In this document: one piece after another, positions 25,134-34,307 of the stretch
Layout: each line of letters starts with the position of its first letter
How positions within the stretch are numbered: the first letter of the stretch is position 1
From: Anaerolineales bacterium
GTDB taxonomy: Bacteria; Chloroflexota; Anaerolineae; Anaerolineales; Villigracilaceae
NCBI GenBank assembly: GCA_016934715.1
Contig: JAFGSI010000023.1
Span: 1 to 51,337 of the forward strand
DNA length: 51,337 bases
Reading direction: 5' to 3'
Position numbers and translations under genes: made by a program
Notes under the pieces: model-generated
The model's input: the letters and a program-made list of their open reading frames with translations, nothing else
What the model was told of the DNA's origin: nothing
The model's database searches: none

Positions 25134-26579
25134 TTAGGCTTCTCCGTTCACGATGAGGGAATGGACGGCCTGGACAGCCGCTTCGGTATCCGCGGCGGTC
25201 ACGACCATGCTGATCGAGACTTCCGACGAGCCCTGGGCAATGGCGATCACGTTGACGCCGCAGTCGCCCAGGGCGCTGAAGATCTTTCCGGCCACGCCGG
25301 GGACCCGGATCATGCCAGCTCCAACCACGGTGATAATGGCAGCCTCCTCGGTCGCCCAGACCCGGTCGATGTCGCGGAGGGCCAGTTCGGAGACGAAGGC
25401 CGCCTCGACGGCCTGCTGCACCCGCCTGGCGGCCTCGTCGGGAACGGCGAAACAGATCGACTGCTCCGACGAGGCCTGGCTGATCAGCGGGACGCTGGTT
25501 CCGGTGGATGCCACCGCCGCGAAGCTCCGGGCCGCCACGCCCGGGACCCCGAGCATGCCGCGCCCCTCGACTGTGATCAGCCGCTGTTTGCGGATCGCCG
25601 TAACCGCCTTGAGCACCGGGCGGCTGCCGGTCGGGCCCTTCCCGTTGGCATCCCCGACCAGGCGCGTGCCGGGGTGCCCGGGGTTGAACGTGTTGCAGAT
25701 GCGCAGGCCGATTCCGGCCTCGACCACCGGCAGGATTGTCTTGGGATGAAGGACCTTGGCCCCGAAGTAGGCCAGTTCAGCCACTTCGCGATAGCTCAGC
25801 TCGGGAATCGTACGGGCCGAGGGCACCCAGCGCGGATCGGCAGTCATGACCCCATCCACGTCGGTCCAGATCCAGACTTCGTCGGCTCCCAGGGCCATGC
25901 CCAGAATGGCAGCCGAGTAGTCGCTGCCGCCGCGCCCCAGGGTGGTGGTGATGCCGTCCGCGGTGGCGCCGATGAAGCCGGTCACGACCGGCACCCGGCC
26001 GGCTTCCAGGATCGGGCCCAGGACGGCCTGGGTCCAGGATGTTGTGGAGGCCATGTCAGGGTGGGCATTCTGGTGGGAGTCGTCGGTGCAGATCAACCGA
26101 GTGGCCACGACAGCCTGCACCGGGAGGTTCTGGAGCTCCACCGCCGCGGCCAGCAGGTGAACGCTCATCCGCTCGCCCAGGGCGGCCACGGCGTCGAGGG
26201 CACGCGGGGTGGCCTCGCCCAGCACCGCCAGGGCGTGGCACAGGCTCATGAATTCGCCGATCAACAGGCCGATCTCCCGCTTGACCCGGGCGCTCGCCCC
26301 GGGATCTGCGACCAGGGCATCGGCGAGCTCATAGTGCTGCTGGCGCAGGCGGCCTTCGGCCCGGGTGACGATTTCCATGTCGCCCCGCACGGCGGCTGCG
26401 GCGCCCTCGAGCAGCAGGCTGGTCACCCCTGTCAGGGCCGAGGTGACCACGACCACGCCCGGCCAGTCGGCCCGGGTGGCGCGAACGATCCCGGCAGCAG
26501 CCCGCATCGCGGCCGGCGACCCGACCGAGGTGCCACCGAACTTCATCACGACCGTCCTGGATCCCGATTTGGATGTCAT
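25134..26579 (-). CDS. lysC: Aspartate kinase
   Basis: This 481-aa enzyme phosphorylates aspartate, the first step to lysine, threonine, methionine and isoleucine. The N-terminal VVMKFGGTSVGSPAAM is the kinase phosphate loop. GRGGSDYSAAILGMALGADEVWIWTDVDGVMTADPR-type motifs complete the catalytic domain (about 1-290). Two ACT domains follow (about 310-480), with the VPLISQASSEQSICFAV effector-site motif. ATG 26579 has GGAGAGAGAG just upstream. It lacks a homoserine-dehydrogenase fusion. A leader peptide and terminator precede it, so threonine and methionine supply should control expression as well as feedback inhibition. Confidence 0.95.
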   Translation of the reverse strand: MTSKSGSRTVVMKFGGTSVGSPAAMRAAAGIVRATRADWPGVVVVTSALTGVTSLLLEGAAAAVRGDMEIVTRAEGRLRQQHYELADALVADPGASARVKREIGLLIGEFMSLCHALAVLGEATPRALDAVAALGERMSVHLLAAAVELQNLPVQAVVATRLICTDDSHQNAHPDMASTTSWTQAVLGPILEAGRVPVVTGFIGATADGITTTLGRGGSDYSAAILGMALGADEVWIWTDVDGVMTADPRWVPSARTIPELSYREVAELAYFGAKVLHPKTILPVVEAGIGLRICNTFNPGHPGTRLVGDANGKGPTGSRPVLKAVTAIRKQRLITVEGRGMLGVPGVAARSFAAVASTGTSVPLISQASSEQSICFAVPDEAARRVQQAVEAAFVSELALRDIDRVWATEEAAIITVVGAGMIRVPGVAGKIFSALGDCGVNVIAIAQGSSEVSISMVVTAADTEAAVQAVHSLIVNGEA

Positions 26580-26629
26580 CTCTCTCTCCTCTGCACGCCG
26601 CCCTGCCGTTTCCACCGAGCGAAGGGTTG

Positions 26630-26655
26630 AAAAAACGCCCCGCAGGTGCGGGGCG
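26630..26655 (-). terminator. Attenuator terminator upstream of aspartate kinase
   Basis: On the minus strand CGCCCCGC, a 4-nt loop and GCGGGGCG form an 8-bp perfect stem followed by six T. It lies between the leader-peptide stop and the lysC start. Confidence 0.85.
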
Positions 26656-26720
26656 CCGGTATGCTGGTCTGGTGGTTCTCTTTACACGTTCACCGCTCTC
26701 TACCCATGCACAGGCGCCCC
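26650..26720 (-). promoter_or_regulatory. Antiterminator arms of the aspartate-pathway attenuator
   Basis: On the minus strand GGGGCGCC inside the leader peptide (plus coordinates 26713-26720) is exactly complementary to GGCGCCCC (26650-26657), which overlaps the 5' arm of the terminator stem. The two pairings exclude each other, the expected geometry for attenuation. Confidence 0.75.
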
Positions 26721-26758
26721 AGGGGGATCTGGGTCATCATGGTAGTAGCGGTGGTCAT
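26690..26758 (-). CDS. Thr/Met-rich leader peptide of the lysC-asd operon
   Basis: The 22-aa ORF begins MTTATTMMTQIPLGRLCMGR. Five of the first nine codons are threonine, with two methionine and then isoleucine, the end products of the aspartate pathway. It lies 17 nt or so after the predicted transcription start and before the terminator. The analogy is with the E. coli thr leader. A ribosome stalled at the Thr or Met codons would leave the antiterminator arm free. No strong Shine-Dalgarno precedes it. Confidence 0.8.
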   Translation of the reverse strand: MTTATTMMTQIPLGRLCMGRER

Positions 26759-26781
26759 ACGGCAGGTGAACATTGGGCGCA

Positions 26782-26810
26782 AATATACCAAGTTGTCTAG
26801 AACTCGTCAA
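26782..26810 (-). promoter_or_regulatory. Promoter of the lysC-asd operon
   Basis: On the minus strand TTGACG (26805-26810) and TATATT (26782-26787) are separated by exactly 17 bp. The predicted start near 26775 gives a short leader before the leader peptide. Confidence 0.8.
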
Positions 26811-26819
26811 GAGGGATGA

Positions 26820-27203
26820 TGCCGGAGATTCTGCCAGTTGTCAAAATTACAGCGACGCCTGATTGGGATATTTTCATTCCAGCGCGCATTCTTGCCAGAT
26901 ATGGTGGGCGATTATTACCAGCACTCGCTTTGGGCTGGGTTGGACGCGTTTTCAAAAACTCGCCAGGATCCAAGCCGATCCTGCAAAGCACATATTAATC
27001 ACCAGAAATGCAGTTGTTCCAGAGTACTGCGTAAACCTCCGAACCGAAAACGTTGCTGCCCCCCGCTTCGCGGCGACTTCAGTGCAGCGATCTCTGCAAG
27101 AAGCAGTTCCAGGCGCCCACCCCAAAGGAGTGCCCTTTTGCTGGTCAAAAGCGGGACGGTTATTTTCGCGGAGGCACAATCCCTGCCGTTGCTATCGTCC
27201 GAT
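26820..27203. other. Gene-free stretch
   Basis: Short ORFs exist on both strands (up to about 60-75 codons) but none has a credible start signal or recognisable protein. The ORF running from 26863 into the pstB region is a shadow. No tRNA or known RNA was recognised. Base composition is more AT-rich in the first part than in the flanks. Confidence 0.5.
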
Positions 27204-27233
27204 AAAAAACAGGTCGCCAGACATCCCGACCTG
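27204..27233 (-). terminator. Terminator of the orphan pstB
   Basis: On the minus strand CAGGTCG and CGACCTG form a 7-bp stem with a 10-nt loop, followed by TTTTTT. It lies 25 bp after the pstB stop. Confidence 0.8.
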
Positions 27234-27258
27234 CAGTCCTGCCTGGCGCTCAAGACTT

Positions 27259-28023
<765 letters not shown>

Positions 28024-28030
28024 GGGTTGT

Positions 28031-28036
28031 ATTTTA
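28031..28036 (-). promoter_or_regulatory. -10 box giving a leaderless pstB mRNA
   Basis: On the minus strand TAAAAT (preceded by TG, extended -10 type) lies 7 bp before GTG 28023, between the upstream stop and this gene. Transcription would begin at or next to the start codon. Confidence 0.5.
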
Positions 28037-28041
28037 CACGA

Positions 28042-29652
28042 TTAATGTGCCCCGGTACGGGAAACGCTGACGCCCAGATTGTCGGCGTGGTCGCTGATCC
28101 GCTCCAGCACGCGCATGGTCTCGGTAAAGATCACGTCGGCTTCGGGCTGGCATCGTCCCGCCTCCAGGCGGTCGATGTGCCCCTGGCGGATCTGCCAGTA
28201 GAGCCGGTCGAATGCGCTCTCCTCCTGGCAGACCCGGGCAGCCAGTGCATGGTCACTGTCCCGGAAGGCCCGGATCGCCTGTTCGTACGTCTGGTGCACG
28301 TGTCGGCCAGCCAGTTGAAGAGCCTGGCTGGCCTCGGGGCTGAACTGCACATCGTTCTCAACCCGCTCCAGGGCATACTGGGCCAGGTCTTCCGACATGT
28401 CGGCCACACGCTCGATGTCCATCAGCAGGTTCTTGATCTGGAAACAGCGCTTGCGCTGGTGTTCGGTCAGGTCGCTCCCGAGCAACCGGTCGACGAAATC
28501 GACCAGTGTCTTGAAGACCGGGTCGACGAACTCGTCCTCCTGGGTGATCACCCGTTGGGCGAGGGCCGTATCGCATTCAACCAGCGCCCGGCAACTATCG
28601 CCGACCATCTGGGCGGTCACCTCTCCCAGGCGGGTCAACTCCCGGGAAGCCTCGGTCAGAGCCACTGCCGGGACGCTGAACTGCATCGCGTCGATGAAGG
28701 CGGTCAGCTTGGCCTTTTCTTCCTTCTTTTGATTCGACACCAGCCATTCACTGAAGCGGGCGATCTGTTTGACGAACGGGAACAGGATGATGCTCACAGA
28801 GACATTGAAGATCGTATGTGCGTTGGCGATCTGGCGCGGCAGTTCACTGGAGGTGTGGCTGATCAGGCTGGCGTACGGGGCGATGAACGGCAGGAATAGC
28901 AAGACGCCAAAGACGTTGATGGTGATCTGGGCCAACGAGGCCTGGCGGGCTGCCCGCGACAGCCGCAGCGAAGCGATCAAACCAGTGATGCAGGACCCGA
29001 TATTGGACCCCAGGATGATCCCGACCGCGGCCTCGATCGTGATGGCATTGCTCATCCCCATTGCCACCGTCATGCTGGTCACAGCGGTGCTGCTCTGGGT
29101 GATCGAGGTCATGAGCAGCCCGGCCAGGACAGCCACCAGCGGGTACTGGCCCATGGTCAGAAAGCCGCGGGCGATCCAGGAGATCTCCATCAGCTCGTCG
29201 AGGGCCCCGGACATCAGGGTCATGCCCAGAAAGACGATCCCGATCCCGAAGCTGATCTCGCCGTATTTGTTCCAGTCGCGCTGGCGGAAGAACTCAAACA
29301 GGATCACTCCCAGGACGACGAAGACCATGTTAAAGTTGCCGATGTTGAAGGCCACGATCTGGGCCGTGAGGGTGGTCCCGATCTCCTGTCCGAGCATGAC
29401 GCTGATCGCCTGTTGGACAGACATCAGATTGGCATTGATCAGGCCGATCATGGTCACCATCAGCAGGCCGCTGCTGTGGATCAAGGCCGTCGCCGCCGTG
29501 CCAAAGAGGGCACTCCGGATCCGTCCGCTGGTCACGCGGTCGAGCCATTTTTGGATCTGGTCCCCGGCCAGTTTTTCCATTCCCCCGCTGAGCATGCGAA
29601 TGCCGAACAAGAACAATGCCAGTCCCCCCAGCACCTGCAGGAAACCAATCAT
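28042..29652 (-). CDS. Na/Pi-cotransporter family protein with C-terminal PhoU-like domain
   Basis: This 536-aa protein has ATG 29652 with GGAGG four bases upstream. The N-terminal two-thirds (residues 1-330) holds about eight membrane helices in two repeats; LIHSSGLLMVTMIG and ITQSSTAVTSMTVA are the paired QSS-type substrate motifs of the NptA family. The last 190 residues are helical with PhoU-like ERVADMSEDLAQYALE and LERISDHADNL. It should move phosphate across the membrane, with the PhoU-like domain sensing or gating. It runs divergently from pstS1 and precedes the orphan pstB. Confidence 0.88.
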   Translation of the reverse strand: MIGFLQVLGGLALFLFGIRMLSGGMEKLAGDQIQKWLDRVTSGRIRSALFGTAATALIHSSGLLMVTMIGLINANLMSVQQAISVMLGQEIGTTLTAQIVAFNIGNFNMVFVVLGVILFEFFRQRDWNKYGEISFGIGIVFLGMTLMSGALDELMEISWIARGFLTMGQYPLVAVLAGLLMTSITQSSTAVTSMTVAMGMSNAITIEAAVGIILGSNIGSCITGLIASLRLSRAARQASLAQITINVFGVLLFLPFIAPYASLISHTSSELPRQIANAHTIFNVSVSIILFPFVKQIARFSEWLVSNQKKEEKAKLTAFIDAMQFSVPAVALTEASRELTRLGEVTAQMVGDSCRALVECDTALAQRVITQEDEFVDPVFKTLVDFVDRLLGSDLTEHQRKRCFQIKNLLMDIERVADMSEDLAQYALERVENDVQFSPEASQALQLAGRHVHQTYEQAIRAFRDSDHALAARVCQEESAFDRLYWQIRQGHIDRLEAGRCQPEADVIFTETMRVLERISDHADNLGVSVSRTGAH

Positions 29653-29758
29653 TTTGCCTCCGGCCAATATGGGTTGGGCGGATCAAGCACGCCGGTCCCA
29701 TTATAGAACACTTCGACAAAACGCACAGAATTCTAAGAAAGCGGGCCGATTTATGCCT

Positions 29759-29764
29759 TATAAT
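29759..29764 (+). promoter_or_regulatory. -10 box of the first pst operon
   Basis: TATAAT ends 7 bp before the ATG of pstS1, so the mRNA would begin at the start codon. No PHO-like repeats occur upstream, unlike the second pst operon. Confidence 0.6.
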
Positions 29765-29771
29765 TCGGCCG

Positions 29772-30647
29772 ATGAAACTCGCCCGACTGCTCCTCCTGGT
29801 CCTGGTAGTCACCAGCCTGGCCGCCTGCGGGCCGTCCCCCGTCTCGGGGGAAACGGCGCAGGCGGCCGCTTATATAGAGAACAAGGGCTCCGACACGATC
29901 GTCAACCTGGCCCTGGCCTGGGCTGAACGCTACCAGGGGGTCCGTCCTGAAGTGCGCATCTCGGTCTCTGGTGGCGGTTCGGGGACCGGCATCGCCGCCC
30001 TGATCAACGGCACGGTTGACATCGCCAATGCCTCGCGTCAGATCAAGGACGAAGAGCGCGCCAGTGCCATCGCCAACGGAATCGAGCCAGTTGAGTTCGT
30101 CATCGCCCGCGACGCGATCGCCATCATCGTCCACCCCGACAACCCGGTTGGCCAGCTGACTTTGATGCAGTTATCCAACATTTACAGCGGGCGGATCAGC
30201 AACTGGACCGAGGTCGGCGGCGAGGACCGCCCGATCGTGCGCCTGTCGCGCGAGACCAACTCGGGTACCCATGTCTACTTCCTCGAAACCGTTCTGCGCA
30301 TGGGCGACGGAGACAGCGACCTGCTGTTCTCGATGAACACCCTGCTGCTGCCCTCTTCGGAGGGCATCATCAACGAGGTCCGCCAGAACCCCAACGCCAT
30401 CGGCTACGACGGCCTGGGCTATGTCCCGCCGGACCTGAAGGTGGTCGCTGTGGCCCGTGACCCCGGCGGCCCCTACATCCTGCCGGCCATTGCCACGGTC
30501 AACGATGGGTCCTACCCGATCGCCCGTGACCTGTATATGTACACCACCGGCGAACCGACCGGGGTCGTGCAGGAATACCTGGACTGGATCCTTTCCCCCG
30601 AGGCCCAGGAGATCGTGGCCGAACTGGGTTTCGTCCCGATCCGGTAA
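29772..30647 (+). CDS. pstS: Phosphate-binding lipoprotein PstS (first set)
   Basis: This 291-aa lipoprotein (lipobox LAAC at about residues 16-19) is anchored outside the cell. ENKGSDTIVNLA, SGGGSGTGIAALINGTVDIANASRQI and SRETNSGTHVYFLETVL carry the Ser, Thr, Arg and Gly residues that bind phosphate in PstS proteins. It begins the operon pstS-C-A-B on the plus strand; its TAA overlaps the pstC start. The promoter lacks PHO boxes, so expression may be constitutive or differ from the second set. Confidence 0.9.
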   Translation: MKLARLLLLVLVVTSLAACGPSPVSGETAQAAAYIENKGSDTIVNLALAWAERYQGVRPEVRISVSGGGSGTGIAALINGTVDIANASRQIKDEERASAIANGIEPVEFVIARDAIAIIVHPDNPVGQLTLMQLSNIYSGRISNWTEVGGEDRPIVRLSRETNSGTHVYFLETVLRMGDGDSDLLFSMNTLLLPSSEGIINEVRQNPNAIGYDGLGYVPPDLKVVAVARDPGGPYILPAIATVNDGSYPIARDLYMYTTGEPTGVVQEYLDWILSPEAQEIVAELGFVPIR

Positions 30648-31561
30648 TGCTCGCCAGAGAACACATGGAGAAATCGAAAAATTTCCGCGAATATGCGATC
30701 ACCCGGCTGATCAGGGTTTCCGGCTACTCGGCGATCGTCTTCGTGGCCCTGATCTTCTTCTTCCTGCTGCGCGAAGGCATCCCGGCCCTGGCCGAAGTCG
30801 ACCTGGGGACGCTTTTCAGCACCCGCTGGTATCCGATCGAGGGCCTGTACGGCATCCTGCCGCTGATCACCGGCTCGCTGATCGTCACCGTCGGCGCGAT
30901 GCTGGTGGCGGTTCCTTTCGGGATCGGGACGGCGGTCTTCATGTCCGAGATCGCCCCGCGCTGGCTGCGCGAGGTGCTCAAGCCGCTGGTCGAACTGCTC
31001 GGCGGGCTGCCCTCGGTGGTGCTCGGCTTCCTGGGAATCCTGCTGCTTTCACCCTACCTGCGGGTCCTGCTCGACCTGCCGACCGGCCTGACCGCCCTGG
31101 CCGGGGCGATCCTGCTGGGCGGGATCGCTGTGCCGACGATCGTCTCGATCGCCGAGGATGCTTTGGACGCTGTGCCGACCTCCTACCGCGAGGGCGCCTG
31201 GGCCCTGGGTGCCACCCGCTGGCAGACGATCTGGCGGGTGACCCTGCCGGCTGCTCGCTCAGGCATCCTGACCGCGGTGATGCTCGGCATCGGGCGCACG
31301 ATCGGCGAGACGATGACCGTCATGATGGTTACCGGCAACGCCCCGGTGCTGGCCGTACACCTCAACTCGCTCTTCTCCCCGGTCCGGACGATGACAGCCA
31401 CGATCGCCGCCGAGATGGGTGAGGTCGCCTCCGGCAGCAACCACTACCACGTGCTGTTCTTCATCGGCATGGTCCTGTTCCTGATCTCGCTGGCCGTCAA
31501 TCTGAGCGCCGCGGCGATCGTCTTCCGCTCCAAGAAGCGCGCCGAGAGGGTTTTATCCTGA
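30647..31561 (+). CDS. pstC: Phosphate ABC transporter permease PstC (first set)
   Basis: This 304-aa permease has about six membrane helices. The EAA-type cytoplasmic loop reads EDALDAVPTSYREGAWALGATRWQTI and the GIGRTIGETMTVMM helix is typical of PstC. It starts at ATG 30647, overlapping the pstS stop (TAATG); ATG 30665 is an alternative. It pairs with PstA to form the phosphate channel. Confidence 0.9.
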   Translation: MLAREHMEKSKNFREYAITRLIRVSGYSAIVFVALIFFFLLREGIPALAEVDLGTLFSTRWYPIEGLYGILPLITGSLIVTVGAMLVAVPFGIGTAVFMSEIAPRWLREVLKPLVELLGGLPSVVLGFLGILLLSPYLRVLLDLPTGLTALAGAILLGGIAVPTIVSIAEDALDAVPTSYREGAWALGATRWQTIWRVTLPAARSGILTAVMLGIGRTIGETMTVMMVTGNAPVLAVHLNSLFSPVRTMTATIAAEMGEVASGSNHYHVLFFIGMVLFLISLAVNLSAAAIVFRSKKRAERVLS

Positions 31562-31562
31562 G

Positions 31563-32423
31563 ATGAAGAAAACCTTCCTCAACCGTGACCTGATCCAGCG
31601 GCTGGGCTTCTCGATGATCAGCCTGGTGGCGCTCTTCACCGTCGTGCCGATCGTGGGCGTTATGATCTACATCATTCTCCAGGGCGCGCCGGCGATCTCG
31701 TGGGAATTCCTGACCGCCATGCCACGCGACGGGATGCGCGCGGGCGGCATCTGGCCAGCCATCGTCGGGACTTTCTACCTGACGGTCGGCACGGCCGTCT
31801 TCTCGGTCCCGCTGGGGATCGCGGCGGCAATCTACCTGTCCGAATACGCCTCCGAAAACTGGCTGACCCGCACCATCCGAATTGCGATCATCAGCCTGGC
31901 CGGCATCCCCTCGGTAGTCTACGGCCTGTTTGGGCTGGGACTGTTCGTCCTGTTCCTGCAGTTCGGTACCAGCATCCTGGCCGCCTCACTGACCCTCTCG
32001 ATCATGACCCTGCCGGTGATCATCAGCGCCTCGGAGGAGGCCCTGCGCTCCGTCCCGCAGGCCTTCCGGACCGTGAGCATTTCACTGGGTGGAACGCGCT
32101 GGCAGACGATCCGCAGGATCGTCCTGCCCCAGGCCCTGCCGGGGATCATCACCGGGGTCATCCTGGGGTTGGAGCGCGCCGCCGGCGAGACCGCCCCGAT
32201 CCTGTTCACCGGGGCCGCCTTCTTCCTGCCGCGCCTGCCCGGCTCGCCGCTGGATGCCACCATGGCCCTGCCCTACCACCTGTTCGTCATCTCCACCCAG
32301 GTGCCCGAGATGCCCTTCCAGATCCAGTACGGCACAGCTTTGGTGCTGATCATCTTCGTGCTGGGCATGAATCTCGTTGCAACGGTGATCCGCTCGCGGG
32401 CAAGAGCAAAAAGACAATGGTAG
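31563..32423 (+). CDS. pstA: Phosphate ABC transporter permease PstA (first set)
   Basis: This 286-aa permease has six membrane helices, the EAA loop SEEALRSVPQAFRTVSISLGGTRWQT and the LERAAGETAPILFTGAAFF helix diagnostic of PstA. The start is 1 bp after pstC and the end overlaps the PstB gene by 7 bp, so the four genes form one transcript. Confidence 0.92.
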   Translation: MKKTFLNRDLIQRLGFSMISLVALFTVVPIVGVMIYIILQGAPAISWEFLTAMPRDGMRAGGIWPAIVGTFYLTVGTAVFSVPLGIAAAIYLSEYASENWLTRTIRIAIISLAGIPSVVYGLFGLGLFVLFLQFGTSILAASLTLSIMTLPVIISASEEALRSVPQAFRTVSISLGGTRWQTIRRIVLPQALPGIITGVILGLERAAGETAPILFTGAAFFLPRLPGSPLDATMALPYHLFVISTQVPEMPFQIQYGTALVLIIFVLGMNLVATVIRSRARAKRQW

Positions 32424-33178
32424 AAAACAAGATCGTTATCGAAGACCTTTCCCTATCCTATACGGATGGAACCGAATCGCTGCACGAGATCAGCTTGAAC
32501 ATCCCCGTCAACGCCATCTCGGTCCTGTTCGGCCCGGCCGGCGGCGGGAAATCGAGCCTGCTGCGCTGTCTCAACCGCTTGAACGACCTGGCCGATGTGC
32601 GGACCGTCGCAGGCCGGATCCTGCTCGATGGGGTGGACATCCTGGATCCTGCGACCGACGTGATCGCACTGCGCCGCCGGGTCGGGATGGTCTTCGCCCG
32701 TCCGGTGGTCCTGCCGTTGTCCATCCGCGGCAACCTGACCTACGGGCTGGAACTGGCCGGCGAGAAGCGCCGCTCGCGCCTGGACGAGGCCGCCGAACGC
32801 GGCCTGAAGCTGGCCGCCCTGTGGGATGAGGTCAAGGAACGCCTCGATGACCCGGCCATCGCCCTCTCCGGCGGACAGCAGCAGCGCCTGTGCCTGGCGC
32901 GTGTCCTGGCCCAGCAGCCGGAGGTCATCCTGCTCGACGAGCCAACCTCCGGCCTCGACCCGATCTCGACCAGCAAGGTCGAGGGGGCCCTGCAGGAACT
33001 CAAACGGGAGTACACCATCGTCCTTGTCCCGCACTCGGTCCAACAGGCCGCCCGCACCGCCGACTACGCCGCCTTCTTCCTGCAGGGCGGACTGATCGAA
33101 TACGGCGTGGACAAGGAACTCTTCACCCACCCCAAGAAGCAGCGCACCGAGGATTACGTCGAAGGGCGGTTCGGCTGA
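32417..33178 (+). CDS. pstB: PstB-like ATPase of the first set, Q-loop glutamine missing
   Basis: This 253-aa ATPase overlaps pstA by 7 bp. Walker A is GPAGGGKSS, the signature is ALSGGQQQR (149-157), Walker B is VILLDEP and the switch histidine (H206) is in VPHSVQQ. At the Q-loop (91-100) it reads MVFARPVVLP where PstB normally has [10 protein letters not shown], so the conserved Gln94 is Ala. The Q-loop Gln couples ATP binding to the permease, so activity may be reduced or regulatory. The family is firm; the consequence is inference. Confidence 0.87.
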   Translation: MVENKIVIEDLSLSYTDGTESLHEISLNIPVNAISVLFGPAGGGKSSLLRCLNRLNDLADVRTVAGRILLDGVDILDPATDVIALRRRVGMVFARPVVLPLSIRGNLTYGLELAGEKRRSRLDEAAERGLKLAALWDEVKERLDDPAIALSGGQQQRLCLARVLAQQPEVILLDEPTSGLDPISTSKVEGALQELKREYTIVLVPHSVQQAARTADYAAFFLQGGLIEYGVDKELFTHPKKQRTEDYVEGRFG

Positions 33179-33223
33179 TGGTCTGCTCAGCCTGCACCCA
33201 CGACCCGGCGCACAGGCAGGTCG

Positions 33224-33268
33224 TTTTTGTTTTCGCCATGAATTCCGCCAAGCGGACGAAAACAAAAA
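33224..33268. repeat. AT-rich inverted repeat between the first pst operon and phoB
   Basis: TTTTTGTTTTCG (33224-33235) and CGAAAACAAAAA (33257-33268) are perfectly complementary over 12 bp, and the 21-nt loop contains a second TCCGC/GCGGA hairpin. It may end pst transcripts in either direction, though the layout is not a classical GC stem with a T-run. Confidence 0.5.
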
Positions 33269-33298
33269 AAAGGCCTTATGGCGGATCTGAAATCGGCA

Positions 33299-33304
33299 TA
33301 TAAT
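33299..33304 (+). promoter_or_regulatory. -10 box giving a leaderless phoB mRNA
   Basis: TATAAT ends 6 bp before ATG 33311, which puts the transcription start at the start codon. No PHO repeats are seen here. Confidence 0.55.
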
Positions 33305-33310
33305 GAATTC

Positions 33311-34021
33311 ATGTCCGAATCGATCCTGATCGTCGAAGATGAACCTGCCCTGCAGGAAACCCTGGTCTACAACCTGGAGAAGCAGGGCTTCATGGTCACC
33401 GCTGTCGGCGACGGGCGGGCGGCCCTGGAGGCAGCTCGCACTGCGGCCCCCGACCTGATCGTGCTCGACATCATGTTGCCTGAACTGGACGGCTTCGAGG
33501 TCTGCAAGATCCTGCGCAAAGAGATGTCAGTCCCGATCCTGATGCTGACCGCCCGCGACGATGAGATCGACCGCGTCGTCGGGCTGGAGGTCGGGGCCGA
33601 CGACTACCTGACCAAGCCCTTCTCAATGCGCGAACTGATCGCCCGGGTCAAGGCCCAGTTGCGCCGCACCCAACTGGTGCGCGAGGAACTGGGCAGGAGC
33701 CAGGTTCAAGAGACCAGCCACAAAATTTTGACCTTCGATGACCTGTCACTCGACCTTACCCGCCGCGAGGTGACCTTGGGCGGAACGGTCGTGGCTCTCA
33801 AGCCGCAGGAATACGACCTCCTGGTTTTCTTCGCCGAGCACAAGGGCCAGATGTTGACACGTGAGTTCATCCTGGAACGCGTCTGGGGCTGGGGCTACTT
33901 CGGCGACAGCCGCACAGTCGACGTCCACGTGCGCTGGCTGCGCCAGAAATTCGAGCAGAACCCTGCCCGCCCCACCCGCCTCGTCACCGTGCGAGGCGGG
34001 GGATACCGCTTCGAGGGCTGA
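33311..34021 (+). CDS. phoB: PhoB/PhoP-type response regulator
   Basis: This 236-aa OmpR-family regulator has a receiver domain with acidic D10 and E11, phospho-acceptor D53 ([13 protein letters not shown]), T80 and K102 (TKPFS). A winged helix follows with [14 protein letters not shown] and RGGGYRFEG at the C-terminus. I chose ATG 33311, 6 bp after a TATAAT box. A histidine kinase gene follows after the 67-aa ORF. By position between two pst operons it should activate PHO-box promoters at 36363, 36914 and 37562. Confidence 0.88.
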   Translation: MSESILIVEDEPALQETLVYNLEKQGFMVTAVGDGRAALEAARTAAPDLIVLDIMLPELDGFEVCKILRKEMSVPILMLTARDDEIDRVVGLEVGADDYLTKPFSMRELIARVKAQLRRTQLVREELGRSQVQETSHKILTFDDLSLDLTRREVTLGGTVVALKPQEYDLLVFFAEHKGQMLTREFILERVWGWGYFGDSRTVDVHVRWLRQKFEQNPARPTRLVTVRGGGYRFEG

Positions 34022-34102
34022 AAGGAACAGGTCCTCAACTGCCGCCCAGATCCTGGTAGGGCGGGCAAGCCTTTGAGAACCCCACCCGATTAAACTGGTC
34101 CC

Positions 34103-34306
34103 ATGAAAACCACACGCGAACGTCTCTTTCTGGGCCGGATCCCTCTCACGCCCCTGGCGGGGTTGATGGCCGCCTGGTTGCTCTCCTTCCCCCTGTTGCC
34201 GGAAGCCTGGATCCCGGTCAGGACCTTCTCCGGCCTGCTGGCCTTCAACTGGCTGCTGACCAACCTATCGGTCCAGCTGGCGCACCGTTTCCTGAGCCTC
34301 CCCTGA
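34103..34306 (+). CDS. 67-aa membrane protein between phoB and phoR
   Basis: The ORF has two hydrophobic segments (about residues 13-31 and 40-58) linked by PLLPEAWIPVRTFSG, which fits a two-helix membrane protein. Its stop is 1 bp before the kinase start, so the genes are coupled. The kinase itself has only one N-terminal membrane helix, so this small protein might supply the missing helices or act as its membrane partner; an ancient frameshift splitting a longer kinase is also possible. No family is recognised. Confidence 0.6.
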   Translation: MKTTRERLFLGRIPLTPLAGLMAAWLLSFPLLPEAWIPVRTFSGLLAFNWLLTNLSVQLAHRFLSLP

Positions 34307-34307
34307 A

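Noticed and set aside
25107-26630. 507-aa plus-strand open frame opposite aspartate kinase
   Set aside because: Low-complexity Gly/His/Asp-rich sequence with no domain; the minus strand encodes an intact aspartate kinase with all motifs.
26580-26800. Lysine riboswitch or T-box upstream of aspartate kinase
   Set aside because: The leader is too short for a lysine riboswitch, no T-box motif is visible, and the leader peptide with its competing hairpins explains the arrangement.
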